A DNA stretch of 64,000 bases from Schistosoma mansoni (Eukaryota; Platyhelminthes; Trematoda; Strigeidida; Schistosomatidae). Where the stretch lies: contig NC_031495.1 in assembly GCF_000237925.1 (NCBI RefSeq), positions 6,611,852-6,675,851 on the forward strand, in the 5' to 3' direction. A program made the translations under genes and the position numbers. Shown piece after piece: positions 41,501 to 56,500 of the stretch. A model generated the notes under the pieces. The model searched no databases. It was not told the DNA's origin and was given only the letters and a program-made list of their open reading frames with translations. Position 1 is the stretch's first letter. Each line of letters opens with the position of its first letter.

Positions 41501-44500
41501 AATGTTCGTAAACTATGAAGTTCAACAGTCTCTACAAATCCCTTAGATTAATAATAAAGTTTTCTTCCTCTGACGATAATATCTCTTTGTTTTGCACTTT
41601 CATTTAGTGAACTTGCTAGTCATTTATCGTCACCAGATAAACAAATCAACGCAACCTTGAATTATTGGGGCAATTTACAAGATTGGTCTACAAATGATTG
41701 GAGTATTGTGCATAAAATTGTATCTAATAAAATTTTCGACCAAAATCATCGGTAAGTTCTTATTGAATAAAATTTGAACTATTAAAATGATAAAAATCTA
41801 TATATTAAAATAGATTTATTTAAGAGTAATTGGTGTCTAAAGTATGAATAAAGATCCATAGTCAGTAGGAAAAAGGCAGTAACGCTGAAAATTGAGAAAA
41901 CCACTGATTGATAGCATCCAGAAATTATGTGGTTATATCATGAATTGCTTAACTACCACCTGCATTGACAAGTGATTTTAGCTTTAATTTAGCGGTGAGT
42001 TAGAAGAAAGTCAGAGGTACCCAAATCAAAACGTAGTATCTGTCCATGAAATCACCAACTGTTAATCGGAGCCATGCGAATAGATGCAGATTACATGGTT
42101 GTAGTCAGAGCAATTACCTAAATTGCTGGTTGAAGATGCTGAGCGACATGACCTTGAATCGTTCAAAATCGGGAAAATCCATTCGTTCTCAATTTTTCCC
42201 CAATTTTTAAACCTCAGTATAGAGTCTTATATTATTGTTCAACAAACAACTAGAATTTTCTGGAAAATTGTTTAATTTAAACGGTATATTAACTTAGTAT
42301 TCATATTCTGCTCTAACTAAAATGTATCAAACATGAATTTGGAGGGTTTTGTGGGAACTAATCTAGATTTTAGGCAGTATCTGTCACATATTGATCACAT
42401 TTAGGGTACCATCGAGAACCAAGGACCTAGATAAGATCTCATGAGACTTTAAATTCGTAAATTCGGTCCCTGGTACAGTCGTGAGTGTAAGTTGATTTGA
42501 TGTCCCTTACCTGAATGAAAAATCTGTACATTTATTGCTAGTTTTCTATCGTACCTCAAATTAAATTAATTTACGATGAATACTAACTACAGAATATCCT
42601 ATATATTTTTATAAAATCGTAGAGATTTTATCGAATATGAATATTATTTTTATTGACATCACTTAGGGAGCCACTGAAATTCAGACAACACCGATAAAAG
42701 TAACTATTGTAATCTCAACTTGGATGACTCCACTTTGAATACGAAGCTATTTGGTTTGATCCCATATTATTTCGTTTGTGTACACTGACACCGATAAATC
42801 CAAAAGTGAGATACAAAAACTGTCAACCAAAGGTATTTGGTTTTCATTAATCCTCGAAGTGACGTTCTTTGGTAAGGGAAATTACTTTCGATTAATGTTT
42901 GCGCTTTAGTAAACGACAGGTTTTCCTGTCCTTTGATAACAACATTGTGTGGCGTATGCTGCTTATGCTGATAGATATAATTAGTATATAGCACTAATCG
43001 AAAGTGGAATCTCTGCAAGTAGAAGACTGAACTAAAGAGAAGAGGAAGGGAAACAGAGAGGAATTGAAATAACAACCGAATCAAAAGAATGAAGAAGCAT
43101 GTACATGACAACTAATGGAAGATGTACAAATAGTGTAATCAACGTATGGTTTTCATATTTTATGAAGGTACTCTATAATTTTTCATTAGGCAATAAATTG
43201 GTTTTCTTCACCTGAGTTCTCGTTCACTACAATGGTTTATAGGATTTTGATTCACTTAGACTAGTAGCCACATTGAAGATTGATCGATGGAATTCGATTT
43301 ACTCTATAAAAAAGTTGACATACATGCTATTGGTCACTACTCTGTGACCAGTCAATTTTAAAAAATATCTGATTAATATGATTGCTATCATTACTATGTT
43401 TTGTTTAGTTATACACTGGCTAAAATCAACTATCATCCATTACTCAAAGATTTAAATCTAAGAAGTAATTTCATCACTTCAAATGAACCGCCATATATAT
43501 CCAATTTTATACAAACCACAACATCGATCAATGAACCAGTTTATCTTGGTGGTCGAATCCCAATCGAACAAAGCAGAGAAGTGATTCTGAAACCTATGCA
43601 AAATCCGAAAAGTTTTTATCGTGTAACTAAAGATATTTTTATTCCACCTACTGGGCGCCTTATTATTCAACCTGCAGTAAAACTCTTCTTTGACTCTGGC
43701 GTTGGTTTATTTTCTCAGGTACCGTTTAGCAAATCAATATAATTTATTATTTTACCTGTTAAAAATATTATCAAACTATCTCCCTTTTATTATAATCACG
43801 AAGCGATCAAAGCTAGCGACCATTAAAATCCTGAATATACTGGATGGTTGTGGGACTCCTCACAGTGCTCACCCACGACCCCGAAACAATATATATGAAT
43901 GAGATTGTTTACCATGTTCATTATTTCAATAATCACCATTTTTCTTAACTTTTTCTCTCTTATTTTATTATTTAAATAGGGTGAATTAAAACTGGAAGGA
44001 ACATTAATGTCTCCAATTATCTTTGATCATTACTCTCAAGTAAGATTAAACAGTGATGAATTACAAGGACACTTCATAAATCATGCAAATTTAAATAAAT
44101 CAATTCCAAATAATACTGTGCGCTTATCTGGCGGTGAATGGTCTACAAATAATAATAGCTACTATGGACGTTTAGAAGTATGGATATCGAGAATTAATCA
44201 AATATCCAGTTCAGAATATGGTTATTGGGCTATTGTTTGCGAAGATGGTTTTAATGAGCATGCATTAATGTTAGCATGTCTTAACATAGGATTAGTTGCA
44301 AATTCAAAAGTTAGTATTTTAATGCAAATATCAAGTGTACATGTTTTAATTGAACAAAAGTTATAATATTATTACTAATGATAATGTATATATGAAATCA
44401 GTCAGTCAGTCACAGCGTAGAACTTCGTACGTACGCACATCAGTTCGAGTTGCCATACCACATTAGTACAGATAAAGTTGTCGATTCAAATCCCATAGTG

Positions 44501-47500
44501 GTAGAAGTTGTAAGAGTACAAGCAGTAATCGGAAAGATTAGGGTTTGAAGATGTTATTCAAGGAGTATAATCCAGCGAAATAAATTTGGAAAGAGAAAAA
44601 AGATAGAGACATGAAGAATTCAGAAGATTAGAATTCGGCAGAACGCAAAGAGTGAATGCACCTTCGCCATTGCAAATGATTTTGAGCCATGTCATTCAAG
44701 GTCTCTAACCATCGATTACTATCACCTCGCGGATCCCAACCAGGTAGTCTACACCTACCAACATAACTCAGTCCAATTGTCATGGATTTGTGCCACGTTT
44801 TGGTCTGGCCGCCCCTAGCTTTCTTCAAACCTTCTCCTACACCTATATGAAATATGAATCTCATAAGTGTAATAATTAAATGTTTGGTAGATAGATAGTT
44901 AGATATCTTTACAAATATTTTATAAATATAAGTTTGTTTATTTTTGTTGAACTCTAAGTAAACATGATAAAAATTTTACTTCTTCACTAACGATACTCTT
45001 GTGTATGTTAAATTAAATGTGCAGTACTTTATATATTAATAAAGCATCCAGATAGTTGAACTTGGAGGTTAAGGAACTCAGATGTCTGAAGTATATTCCT
45101 AAATCTTCTGAAGACCTCAAGGGCCTTCAGAACAGACCAGTGATAGGTAGTATATTTAATAGGAACATTTGTGTTGGAACCAAAATCCTTCAAAAGATTG
45201 TCACATATAAGGAAAAAAATTGTGGAACTCTGAATACATGAGCCAAATCCTAAAAATTTCAATAGATTACATGAAGTACGGTCAGCTACATCATGATAAT
45301 CGTCGATTACTAACTAAAATCATTCTCACTAACTATCACCTACATTTGTGCCTCGCTAGTAACGCGGAAATTGAAAGTAATAGACATGTAATTATTTGAT
45401 TAACTATTATGTTTGATGGTTTTTATTTACAAACTGATCTTAGATAGCCCACTATGCAGAGCCTGGAAGCACTGGGTCGCCAATTCAACCTAGTATGGAA
45501 CTCGTCATCAGTGCGTATACACTACGTTTGTGTCCACTTATTTTCAATTAACGTTATAATCAATATCACACAATCTGATTGCATCCTATCAATATATACT
45601 TTGATGCCACTCACAACCGAATGCTTCATATGCTCACTGAATTTTAAAGCACACATAAATTTTCATATGACCCATTGTTGCTCTCTCTATCTAGAAAAAT
45701 AAGAAATCTAAATTATGTTTAAAAGAACTATTGAATCTGTTATGTCTATAAACTGACTAACAGAAACACTAATCTACTTAGCCTTTATATATGCACCTTT
45801 TCTATACAGTCTAAGATGATAGTACCCCGATTGCATAAATTAAAGCTAGACGTTGCAGAGTTGCAACTTATTAGTTGAAACTAAATGTATTTGTTAAGAC
45901 GACTAAGGGATTATTCGATTTTTGTTATGACGTCAATCGCGAGTGCTCCTTTTTTCCAATTCAGTTCTCCGTATAACTTTTACTCTTTATTGATTGGTTG
46001 CCAACGCTTTTAGTTCGCTAGTTTTCTATATACTAGAAGCTCATGTTTTTGTTACAATATACACTGAGTTATATCATCTGGATTTACTCTGCCTGGTCAT
46101 GGTTAAACATCAAGTTTTTCCAACAATTCATTTTATTCCTATGCTAGCAGCTAATTATCTGTGTTGCGTCTCAGCTGCCGTTTTTCAGTTCATAATAGAG
46201 CTGTTCGTATTAAAATAGCTCAGCTGATACGTAAGTATCATAGGCTAACCAGAAACCACAAAAGACATAATTCCTTTGATCAAAGCTTAACACAACTAGC
46301 TAGTAAACCATGAAGAACAAATATTAATAAGACTAGTTAAATTCCAGTCAAAAATATCAATGACGTGTTATTGACCTAGCTATTGAGTCCAGATAGTCAC
46401 TCAATTGTTCAGCCGGTATAAGACTTAATTCAATTTGATCACGCGATAATGGGACGACATTTGAAGTGGACGGTACTGGGTTCAAGTCCTGGAGTAAATA
46501 TTAGGTTTGAAACTCAGGTACATCCACCTGACGAGTCCCGAATAGGATTAACGCGCGTCCGAGATTCCAATACAAGCCAAATTTCATCTGCTTTATACTA
46601 ACTTGTATCATAATTAGCATATCGAGGCGATCCGCACAGAATGCCTATATCCCAACCAAGACTGATCAAATTCCAGTCAAAAATACCGACAACGGGATAT
46701 TCCAAACCACTTTAAATCTAAAAGTAATAACCGTTTAATTAATTCATAAAAATTAGTTTTATTACGTATTACATACTTTCTTGGTTTTCTACTGGTAAGA
46801 TATATATTTGTTATAACTTATTTTCTAAAGAGTTGGCTACCACCAGTCAGTATACGAAAAGCTACTATTGAAAAAGCGAATAGATTGATGAATAGATCAC
46901 GTTCTTCATCAGATCATATAACTTATATTGATTGTCAAGGTTTTGAAACAGATCTATCCGAATGTGAATACAACTATGAACCTATTGCATACCCATTACA
47001 AACATGTATGAATTCCATGGATCTAGTTATTCAATGTCATCGTCCAGGTTGGAGTGGAATACGTATTACTGCTTCAGATTCTGGATCACGTACAATTATT
47101 TCACATGTTCAAATACATCATGCTGGTCTATTAGATTATACACGTTTAGAATATATGCCAAGTTTACAGTTGGATTATTTCAGTGGAACCATAAATAATT
47201 TAAAAGTAAATTTTCCATAGATTGTTGTTTCTTATTTTCTTTACAGTTTCGTAAATCATTTTTGATTAATTAAAAAATCCAATAATACTCAAAGTGAACA
47301 TTACATGCCACTCTTATGGAATATTATGATGAAATAAAAGATTATCTGAAAAGTCTTCAAAAGAATCCTATTTGTTTTAAGATTTGGTTTACTTAATGAT
47401 CAGTGGACACGAACATTTAACTCTAATTTAAACCTATTAACCTAAAAAAAGCCAATAGTTTATTAATTCCGACCACTAAAATAGAGGTTTTTGTAGATCA

Positions 47501-50500
47501 CATTTTGATTTATGTAATAACATGAGTTAAAATGATCCTATTGGATGACTAGTTTTGTAGTCGAATAATTGCCCCCAAATGCCCTGGTACGGCCGAGAGT
47601 AGGCAGAGTCCACTCTCCCTCTCCAAATGCTCTCACATGGCCACAAGTATACAGCCTCTGCCAAGGAAGTCCTACTCGCTGCCTTCTCGCACCAGGAGTG
47701 TTGTTTACGAAATTTAGAGGATGAAAAGCGAATGCCCGGCGCTTTAACCGGGTTGGTGGACACGGATGGTCCACCTAGGGGAGTTGGAAAATCCTGATTC
47801 CAAACCAATGGTGCACATGGACTCTAGTATCCTTAGGGAACAAATGGCGTATGAATCAATCGTTGGTCACTGGCTACCATGGGATTGCATCTCCTCACGA
47901 TGCTCCACTGCCTTGTGGATCAGATCTTCAGGTCAAAGGCTCGGGGTGTGCCCCCCCCCAAGAAAACCACCTGCTTCAGTTTGGACACCTGTGCAGTATC
48001 ACAGCCCTCACAAAAGTCAAATGAGATTTGTGTGGCGCATATATATTTGGTGCTACCTTGTACCAATATTTACGTGTTTAAATAAATAAAATAAATAAGT
48101 CGAATAATTACTTCAAATCTTTCATTTATTCTTTTATTGTTATTTATTCGAAAGGATTTTATTTTTCAAAATAATTCTTTGCAGTGATAAGTCAAACATT
48201 GTCTTCTAGTTTATCTACTATTCAATAGGACATGAAATATTTAGGAGGGGAACAATTGTTTTGATGCCCATTTGTATTGTTCAGAGATATATGCTTTTTA
48301 TCAAAGATCAATTCACATTAAGACAGAATCTTGAAATGTGTAGACCTCATTACCCGAGATATTATTGTTTAAAAATATAGTCTAGATATGGCCTTTTAAG
48401 TTGTGTTAGTTAGTGGCATAACCTGAATACTGTATGATATCAGTCGTCTTCTGATGACTTACATCTCCATGGATTCCCTGTTGTTCTAGTGATTTCAATC
48501 ATTTTGTAAGTATTTATTAATCCCAAATGATTACGCCGAAGCGTATTCCCGTATATTAAACTTGAACTTCCGAGTTTCGATTTCTTGAAAGGCTAGTAGT
48601 AAGCATCACTAAATTGATATATTGGCCCAATGAGAAATCAACTGAATGATAAGTACACTTGATCGGTTAAGAAATGGCTTACATACCTAAGGAATCAAAC
48701 ACACCATTGATGGCTCAATTTTCAAAGGAACAGATATATACGTATATGAATGAGTAAATATATATTCTCGATTAGATTATCCAATGAAAGCTTCCTGCTT
48801 ATTTTCAGTCCTTAAATTTAAGTAGCAAGGTTGTGCTCGTGTATAGGAAGATTGCACATGACATAACATTAATATTGACAAAACGAAATAAACATTCATC
48901 AACTCTTGGTTTTCATCTCATTTCAAATTAACAAATTAACAGCATCTAAAATCACTAGTTCTTTAACTGTCATCTCGTTGTGGAAATCACCCTGAACTTA
49001 AACAATGACACCAAGGATTAAACAAACAAGACATTGGCTACTATCCTCATACTAAGGAACACTTGTATGCTCACTAATAACTAATCTCAAGGTGTAACTC
49101 CTAGAAGCTGCGACCAATGAAGTTCAATCCGTATATAGTGTGGGACAGTTATCCACCACAGGCAATGAATAAAAGGTTGTATAAGATCATGGATTGATAG
49201 GAGTTAAACAATAATACCGTTGGATGCCTGCTCAGTGGTCTAGAGGTAAAGCGTTCCTGCGAGACCGAAGGTCTAAGGTTCAGAACTCGAGTGCAGGGTC
49301 GTGAATTCGCATTTCTAAGTCCTACACTAGGACCGATCGGCCGTCCAGTGCTTCTGGGTTTTCAATGGTGATCTAGCTTAGGTCGAATGGTGATCTTAGC
49401 TGTGAAAAAACTACAGTCTCCACAAACTGTCCCCACTACTATTTAGCCATTAATCAGTGTAGATATCTCAGCCTTACACACAACTTATATAGGCATAACC
49501 CGAAAAAAGTTGCATCTTTCTTATTATGGATGGTTAAGAGCCCTTGATACTTCACCGAATAATTTTTTTCAGTAACCAGGAAAATGCTGAAAGTACTTTG
49601 ACCAGTCATTACTCTCCAGAATCTTTCAAGTGATTTCTAGAAACGTCGAAATATTTTTTCATTATTAGCACTTCACATTTGAGTTTGTTACCAATTTCAG
49701 CATTTCCTGCAGAAGCATTTAAGTCTCAGGACCACATATACTTTTAAAAATAACTATTGTTTTCTGTAAATAAGGTAACCTTTAAAGTAGATCTCTTTCC
49801 ATACTTTCCTCCTTCTGTTTTCTCTCCAGAGTTCAAAGATTATAAAAAATCTATAGACTAAGAAGTGGTGTGAAGTTGTTGGTTATGTGTTTAAGTGGAA
49901 GACTTATCATTTATATACTATACAAACATTATTTATTGACTTTTGTATACGTATCAAATCAGTTAATATACATTTATACTCAACTGTCTAACAAACTTAT
50001 ACATTTCTCAAATTCAGCATTGAATCAAAAACAATAAGATGGTGGCTGGAGGTGGTCAACAGGAAACCCTGGATCCGGGTTTCGTGCTACTTGGCACTCG
50101 TCAGTAAGGTGTACCTGTAATATTGAGGGAACTAGTGCTCCCTGACGGATTCGATCCCGTGTCACTCAGCTTCACAGTCAGAGACGGTACCACTAAGCTG
50201 TTATCCATATTTACTTACTTACGCTTGTTACTCCCAATGGAGCATAGGCCGCCGACCAGCATTCTCCAACCCACAATCAAAAAACAATAAGTATAATTAA
50301 ATTTAAACTTGATGATTACAATGATTTACATTACTCTTATCTAACTTATTATAATCTTATAATGTTTAACATTTTCTTTATATTTATTTAATAGATTACT
50401 AACAGTTTATCCGATGGTCTTGTAATATTATATAGTAATCCATTATTGGGTATAAAAATTATCAATAGTCAGTTTACAGATAATTTCGAATCAGGATTAT

Positions 50501-53500
50501 TAACTTATACACCATGGTTTAGTTTAATTAATTGTCAAATAACAAAAAGTCAAATAAATGCTGGATTACAATATAATAGAATAATGACAGTTGAACAAAG
50601 ATTTGCATTCCATGCAGGCATAGTACCTACTCTAACTTTATTTCATAATATTGAAGAGAATTCCAATAGAATGACTACAACACATGTTTCATTACCTGAA
50701 GGATGGAGTTTAGTGGAAACTTATGAAAAATTATCACCGAATGGTATTATATTTGTTAATGTACCTGTGGGTAAAAGTATGGAAAAAGTAAGTTTCATCT
50801 ATTAAAGAAATAATAAAATTTTTGTAATACAGTGTTGAGCAGGAATTGAACAACTGATGTTATTTAGGTATGAAGAGAAAAAAAGTACGATCAATCGTAA
50901 TTTACTTAAGCGTTCAGTATGTAGAGTTAGTTTGACTTTGGTAACCTTCCTTTATTCAGCTGTAAATTATGATTGAACAATTTAGAGAAAATAGAAACTT
51001 GAAATAGCTACAATGTAGCTGAACAGCTTTACTGTTCTAAATTTACGCGGATATATTTTTAACAAAGAAAACGAGCACGAGGCAAATGCATTATCATAGA
51101 AAAAGGAAATATTGATATATACGTTATGTCTGTCGTCTTGTCGTGTCTGGGGAATGCTTAACAGATTTGTGTTTGGTACTTGTTATATCTAGAGCTTTGA
51201 TTCTTACTATGCCGCGTACTATTAGACTACTTGAACGATTGAACCCGCAACGTCGCAAGAGAGAAAAAAGATGACTAGTAAGTAGGAACTTTATTCCCCA
51301 AAACACTGTCAAAATATAGTACAGAAATCTCATGTATTTATAGTTATTGGCTGAATGTGAATCATCATTTCGGACAACCAATAGGCACATAGGGGGTCAT
51401 TCGTATCCATCCAATGGAGAAGCTACACGTCGACATTCTAGAATATTCCCCTAGCAGTGATTGGATGGAATGTCTTCGGCTCTTTCTGGGCTTCTTGAAG
51501 GCTTCCTAGAGTTTACCAACGAGCCATCCTTACAGTACTGAAACCCGTAATCCGACGATGAGTAGTGAGAACACAAAAACTCCTTATATGGATTTGTTTG
51601 ACCCCAAAAATAAATTAAACTAATATCTAAGTACACTACTTTTTCCGTAATTTATGTACAGTCGAATTAATACTCAGAACTGAGCAGTATTTTACATCAA
51701 TTAGATAATAACGTATTTGCAATATCATACTGATTTTATTTTGTTCTTTCGGTCCTGTAACCTACACTATGTAAAAGCTTTTTGATCTCAATTTGCTTAT
51801 ATTTATTGAATATGATAGTATCTAAAAGAATGGATAAATGGAATTACTCATGTTTCACAATTTCGTGAAGGTAATGATTACGAAGAATATAAAGTGTCTT
51901 CAAATGGACAATAATAATTAATGGATCCAAACAAATTTAAGTGTACTATGGTTGTGTCTGTCAGGTTTTTAGTCTTATTTTCCACTTATGTCGTGTTTTA
52001 TTGTAACATCAAAGAAATGGACAATTTTAAACATCTTTATCCTTTATAAGATTTATTTTTGACAGAAATCATATTTACATCATTATTTTTCTGAATGAAT
52101 ATTGATAAAATCTGGCTGTGTTTAAATTGAATTAATCTTTCAGAATTCCTAAACTAAACGATAATTATGTGCTTAGTATTGTCCAACTTCGACATCGATT
52201 CTTAATGTTCTAGTTATAAGTTGTAACTAATGAAGTTCCATCACCTCTGAGTTACCGTCGATAACACTAAATAACTGTCATATTCTACTGAAGTTGGAAA
52301 TTTCTATCAATGAATAAATGAATCAATAATTAAAATAAAATTCGCTTCCGGAATAGCTCAGTGTCAACATCTCAGACTTTGGAAGTGAGTGGCCAAGGTT
52401 CGAGTCCCACAAGGATAATTATTCCCCTCAAGATTGCTGGTATCCTTTGCTAAAGAGCATGAAACCTAGGTCCAGGACTTCCCATTGACTACTTCCAACC
52501 AACTTATACCAAATCACATTGCAGATGATGTCGAATCATGTAGATTGGTGGCTACATTCTAAAACGATCAACAGAATTCGATTAAAACTAAAGATTTGAA
52601 GAAAATAATATCGATCACTACTCAATGATTAAATGTTTGAAAATAGTTTTCTAATGACAGGACTTGAAGGTTCATAGTTCGAATCCGTGAACAGTCATCA
52701 ATAAGATCTCATGAGTATTTCTCGGCATTAAAGAAACGACTACAGAGTGTTTTTGTTATTTTCAATTGTTCTTCAGAATATGTCAATCGATGATGCAAAC
52801 TAACTTCAGACTAAATATTTAAATCAATAGTCTAACTAATACTGCTTTTCAGAAGTGTCAGTTTGAAGGTATACTTAAATTGTATTAAATAATTACTAGT
52901 GAAAACAAAAGTAGATACAGTAAAAAGCAGTTGAAGTTTTTCAATCTACCAACTAACTAAATTCCATGGCTTCCAATTGTTATTTCTCTAACCTGTTTTT
53001 AAACGTTTGCTGTGTGACCATAATGTCGTATATTTGGTCCCTCGTAGTTTTATGAGTTCCAACTTCTAAGGAGTACCGTCTTAAGAACAACCAGATATTC
53101 AGTAATTCTTAGTTTTCAGTGGTACCAAAAATGAGATAGTTCTGTGATGAACATCATGTGAAATCGTTTGGTAAATAATTTATTTCTTTATAAATGGGCC
53201 TAGATGAAAATTGATTTGTATAAGCATTATTTCAGACATGCATACCGTTCTATATGGAACTCGCCAATTGGATATACCTGCACTCCACTGTTATTATTTA
53301 CATTCGAACTCGAACCCAACACTTTTGGCTTCAAACACTCAATGCGTTATTCACTAAGCTAGTGATTTCAGCTAGCCACTGATTTGTTCAACCTGTATAA
53401 TATAAACATAATTGTTACAAAGGGTTTGATTGATTGTTTGTTTGATTTCTGAAATGATCTCTTCATTTATTGATCAGTACTTCAATTTCCGCATTTTTTT

Positions 53501-56500
53501 TTAGCATTCTAGTTAATTTCATACTCAGTGTTCTACTATTAACCTACTATATTTATTGTCTTTTCTTCTTATTCCTTTTCATTTAAAATAATTAATAAAA
53601 ATCAGACTATTTATAGAACTGAATTATCAATTAATGATGAATATCATCTCCATCAAATTATTATTGATCTATTAGAATTCCCTGGCAGTGTTAAATTACC
53701 AACAAGTCAACAACAAGCAGTAAATTATCCTAAAGCATGTATAGGTCCTTCTATCACATTAAACAATTCAATTCTACCAGCTATTCATTATAACAAGAAC
53801 AATTGTAATAGATTAAATAATTTACATTGTATGAATACAACAACTATAACAAAAGAAGAATTAATTATATATGATTCTGGATTTGTCAACTTTAATCCAA
53901 TTCAAGTATATAATTGGCGTATACCAAAAGATTTAATTCGTTTCCCATTAATTTCATCAACAAATAAATTAATTATGGAACTTCGTGTAGATGGTTTAAA
54001 ATCTGGTCAATTTTTATTTAGTATTCAAGTAAGAAACCTACATAGTCAACATACAATTGCTACCTATGGAAAAAGATCACATTATGATCATTTAAATGTT
54101 CATTATTCATTAAAACCAAAATTTTATGTAGAAAATACTAGATTAGAAAATAATCTGATCGGTGTTAAGTTATATCATTATAATGATCCAATGGATAGAC
54201 AAAATAATCATTTCTGGCGAAATGAACATGAAACGTTTATTTTTGAAAATGTTCAAATAAGGTAAGAAGTATAATACAGTTACTGGCACTAGTAACAATA
54301 ATAATAATAATCAGACTATTGCTACAAGTATGACCGCTACTACTAACCTATTCTTCATAAGTAGTTCTGTTTAGATTTTGTTAACTAACTCATCAGTATT
54401 TTTATTATCAGAAGGGATTCTTATGGAAATTTAGTATTTTCTTCACAAAAACCCCTTCTGATAATAATAATCATATGCTCACTAGTGACTGACTTTGAGA
54501 GGTAAACCCAGGAGTTCTAGTGAGAAGCAGTGACCAGTGGAGTTCAAACCATGTATGTTGTGAGTTAGAAACTCACTGAAGATAATTGGTGAACGGTTGC
54601 TCAACTTCGTGGATTGGTTGGAGTTAGACATAAACATCATGGGATGCCGTATCAGTGGTCTATCGGTTAAGTGCTCTGGCTCGAGACTGGTAGGTCCTGA
54701 GTTTGAATCTCTCGAGGCGAGGTCGCGGATGCGCGCTGTTGAGGAGTCCTACAATAGGACGAAATGGCCGTCCAGTGCTTCCAGGTTTTGCCTGGTGGTA
54801 TAGCTTCAATTGACTCACGCTTTCATCAGTATTTGATTATTAGTCACAAAACATATTATTTAGTTAGGCATTTTGCAGAGATCTGACTATTGGATTATAA
54901 TCATCTCGTTTGAATATAACGTGCTAATGGCGAGAATTTAAGGTTCTGGATTCTAACATATGAGTTGTTTCAAACTAAAAAGAAAACATAGTTCTCACAG
55001 AATACTAACAATCACCTAGAGATTGTAGTACATGAATTTCATACGTCTTGATATTTATTTTGAAAATAATATCAACCGGTAGATTATATCACAAACTGAT
55101 GTAATCTAAAATGACTAGATAACTATTTCGTCCTCGAACGGGATTCTTTAGTAATACAAACCCATTATCATTAGGTTTCACAGTGATTGAGTTTAAAACT
55201 AATGGTAGACAATATTTAACTTTAATGAGTCTAAGATATAGTGGAGTTCATATAAAAAATGATAACATTGCCCCCATAAGACCAAGCAAAAATCCTGGAT
55301 TCAGGCTGGTTCGAAGTTGGCCGTTGGCACCTAGAAAGATATTGCCGTCTAAGACTATGGTTTTCAATACTGACGAAAATTACCACCACTTCATATTAGT
55401 ATACAGCCACAATATTGAAATGGTTGTCAAGGAATAGCTGATCTCATAACTAACCAAAAGGTATGAAACAATTCAAGTGTACTATATTTGTTTTGTAAAT
55501 GAGGTATGAAGAATCCATATGAATAATAACGTATCATTTTCCCAGACGTTAATCATTAAGCTATACATAATAATTCTATTCGGATAGTGATTTAGTCAAC
55601 ATATATTAACTCTTCGAAATCCGATTTTATCGGTTCACAAAATAAAATAAGTATTGAAATCAATGGCCGGTTTTCTTTAAGTAAAATTGTAATGTCAACC
55701 ATTGATGCATTCATACATTTGTCAATCATACCTTTGGTTTAGGCCCTCAACAGTAAAGACGTAAGAAAAAGAGCATTGTCGTCAACAACATATAAGGACT
55801 AATTTCTATTCCATTTCCTGTTAGATTTATCCACTTGAAGTATTGAGTTTGTACTCCAGACAATATCTTTAAGAATATGTTGACAGGTTAATAATTTAAT
55901 TATGTTACTTTTGTATTGCCTAAGACTTTTTACACTGGAAAACTTCTAAATAAGCAAAACGATTTATAAATTCCTTCTGTTTTGATGGAGTTTTGTTCTC
56001 TGAGCTGGATGGTTTGGTCGTGGAGCTTTCATCTTCTTTCTGAACGATATCATCAGCACAAACTTCTGTCGACTATTTCATTATTAAAGATAAAACGATT
56101 CTGTTAGTATGGATCTACTTTCTGATTTTATAATCCTAGAAAGAAAACTCATTAAAAAGGATTTGAATTAGAACCAAATATGGCTACATTACTTAGTATA
56201 CCCTGACAAAACAATTCAAACGATCTCATAAGACTTTAAGAGAAATTTTCTATATTACAAATTTTACAATACTCATCAAAGGGATGAATCACTTTATGCA
56301 ATATTTCGCAACAAACTTTCAATGTCATTAATAACCATCTGAGAAACGATATGATTGAAATCCATGGGTCAAAGCTTACAACTGGAACTTTAGGGATTAC
56401 CTCTCAAAGTTATTCACCACTGAGCACATGATTCGTGATATAAACTATTAAATTAAAAAATCTCCACAAATAGCTAATGCTAACTATGGTCATGTACTGT

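Noticed and set aside
44628-44864. 78-codon minus-strand frame as a host gene
   Set aside because: Its Trp-rich, basic C-terminal pattern is that of a non-LTR retrotransposon.
47527-48089. Overlapping frames on both strands as genes
   Set aside because: They arise from a GC-rich retroposon; none has a recognisable domain or splice context.
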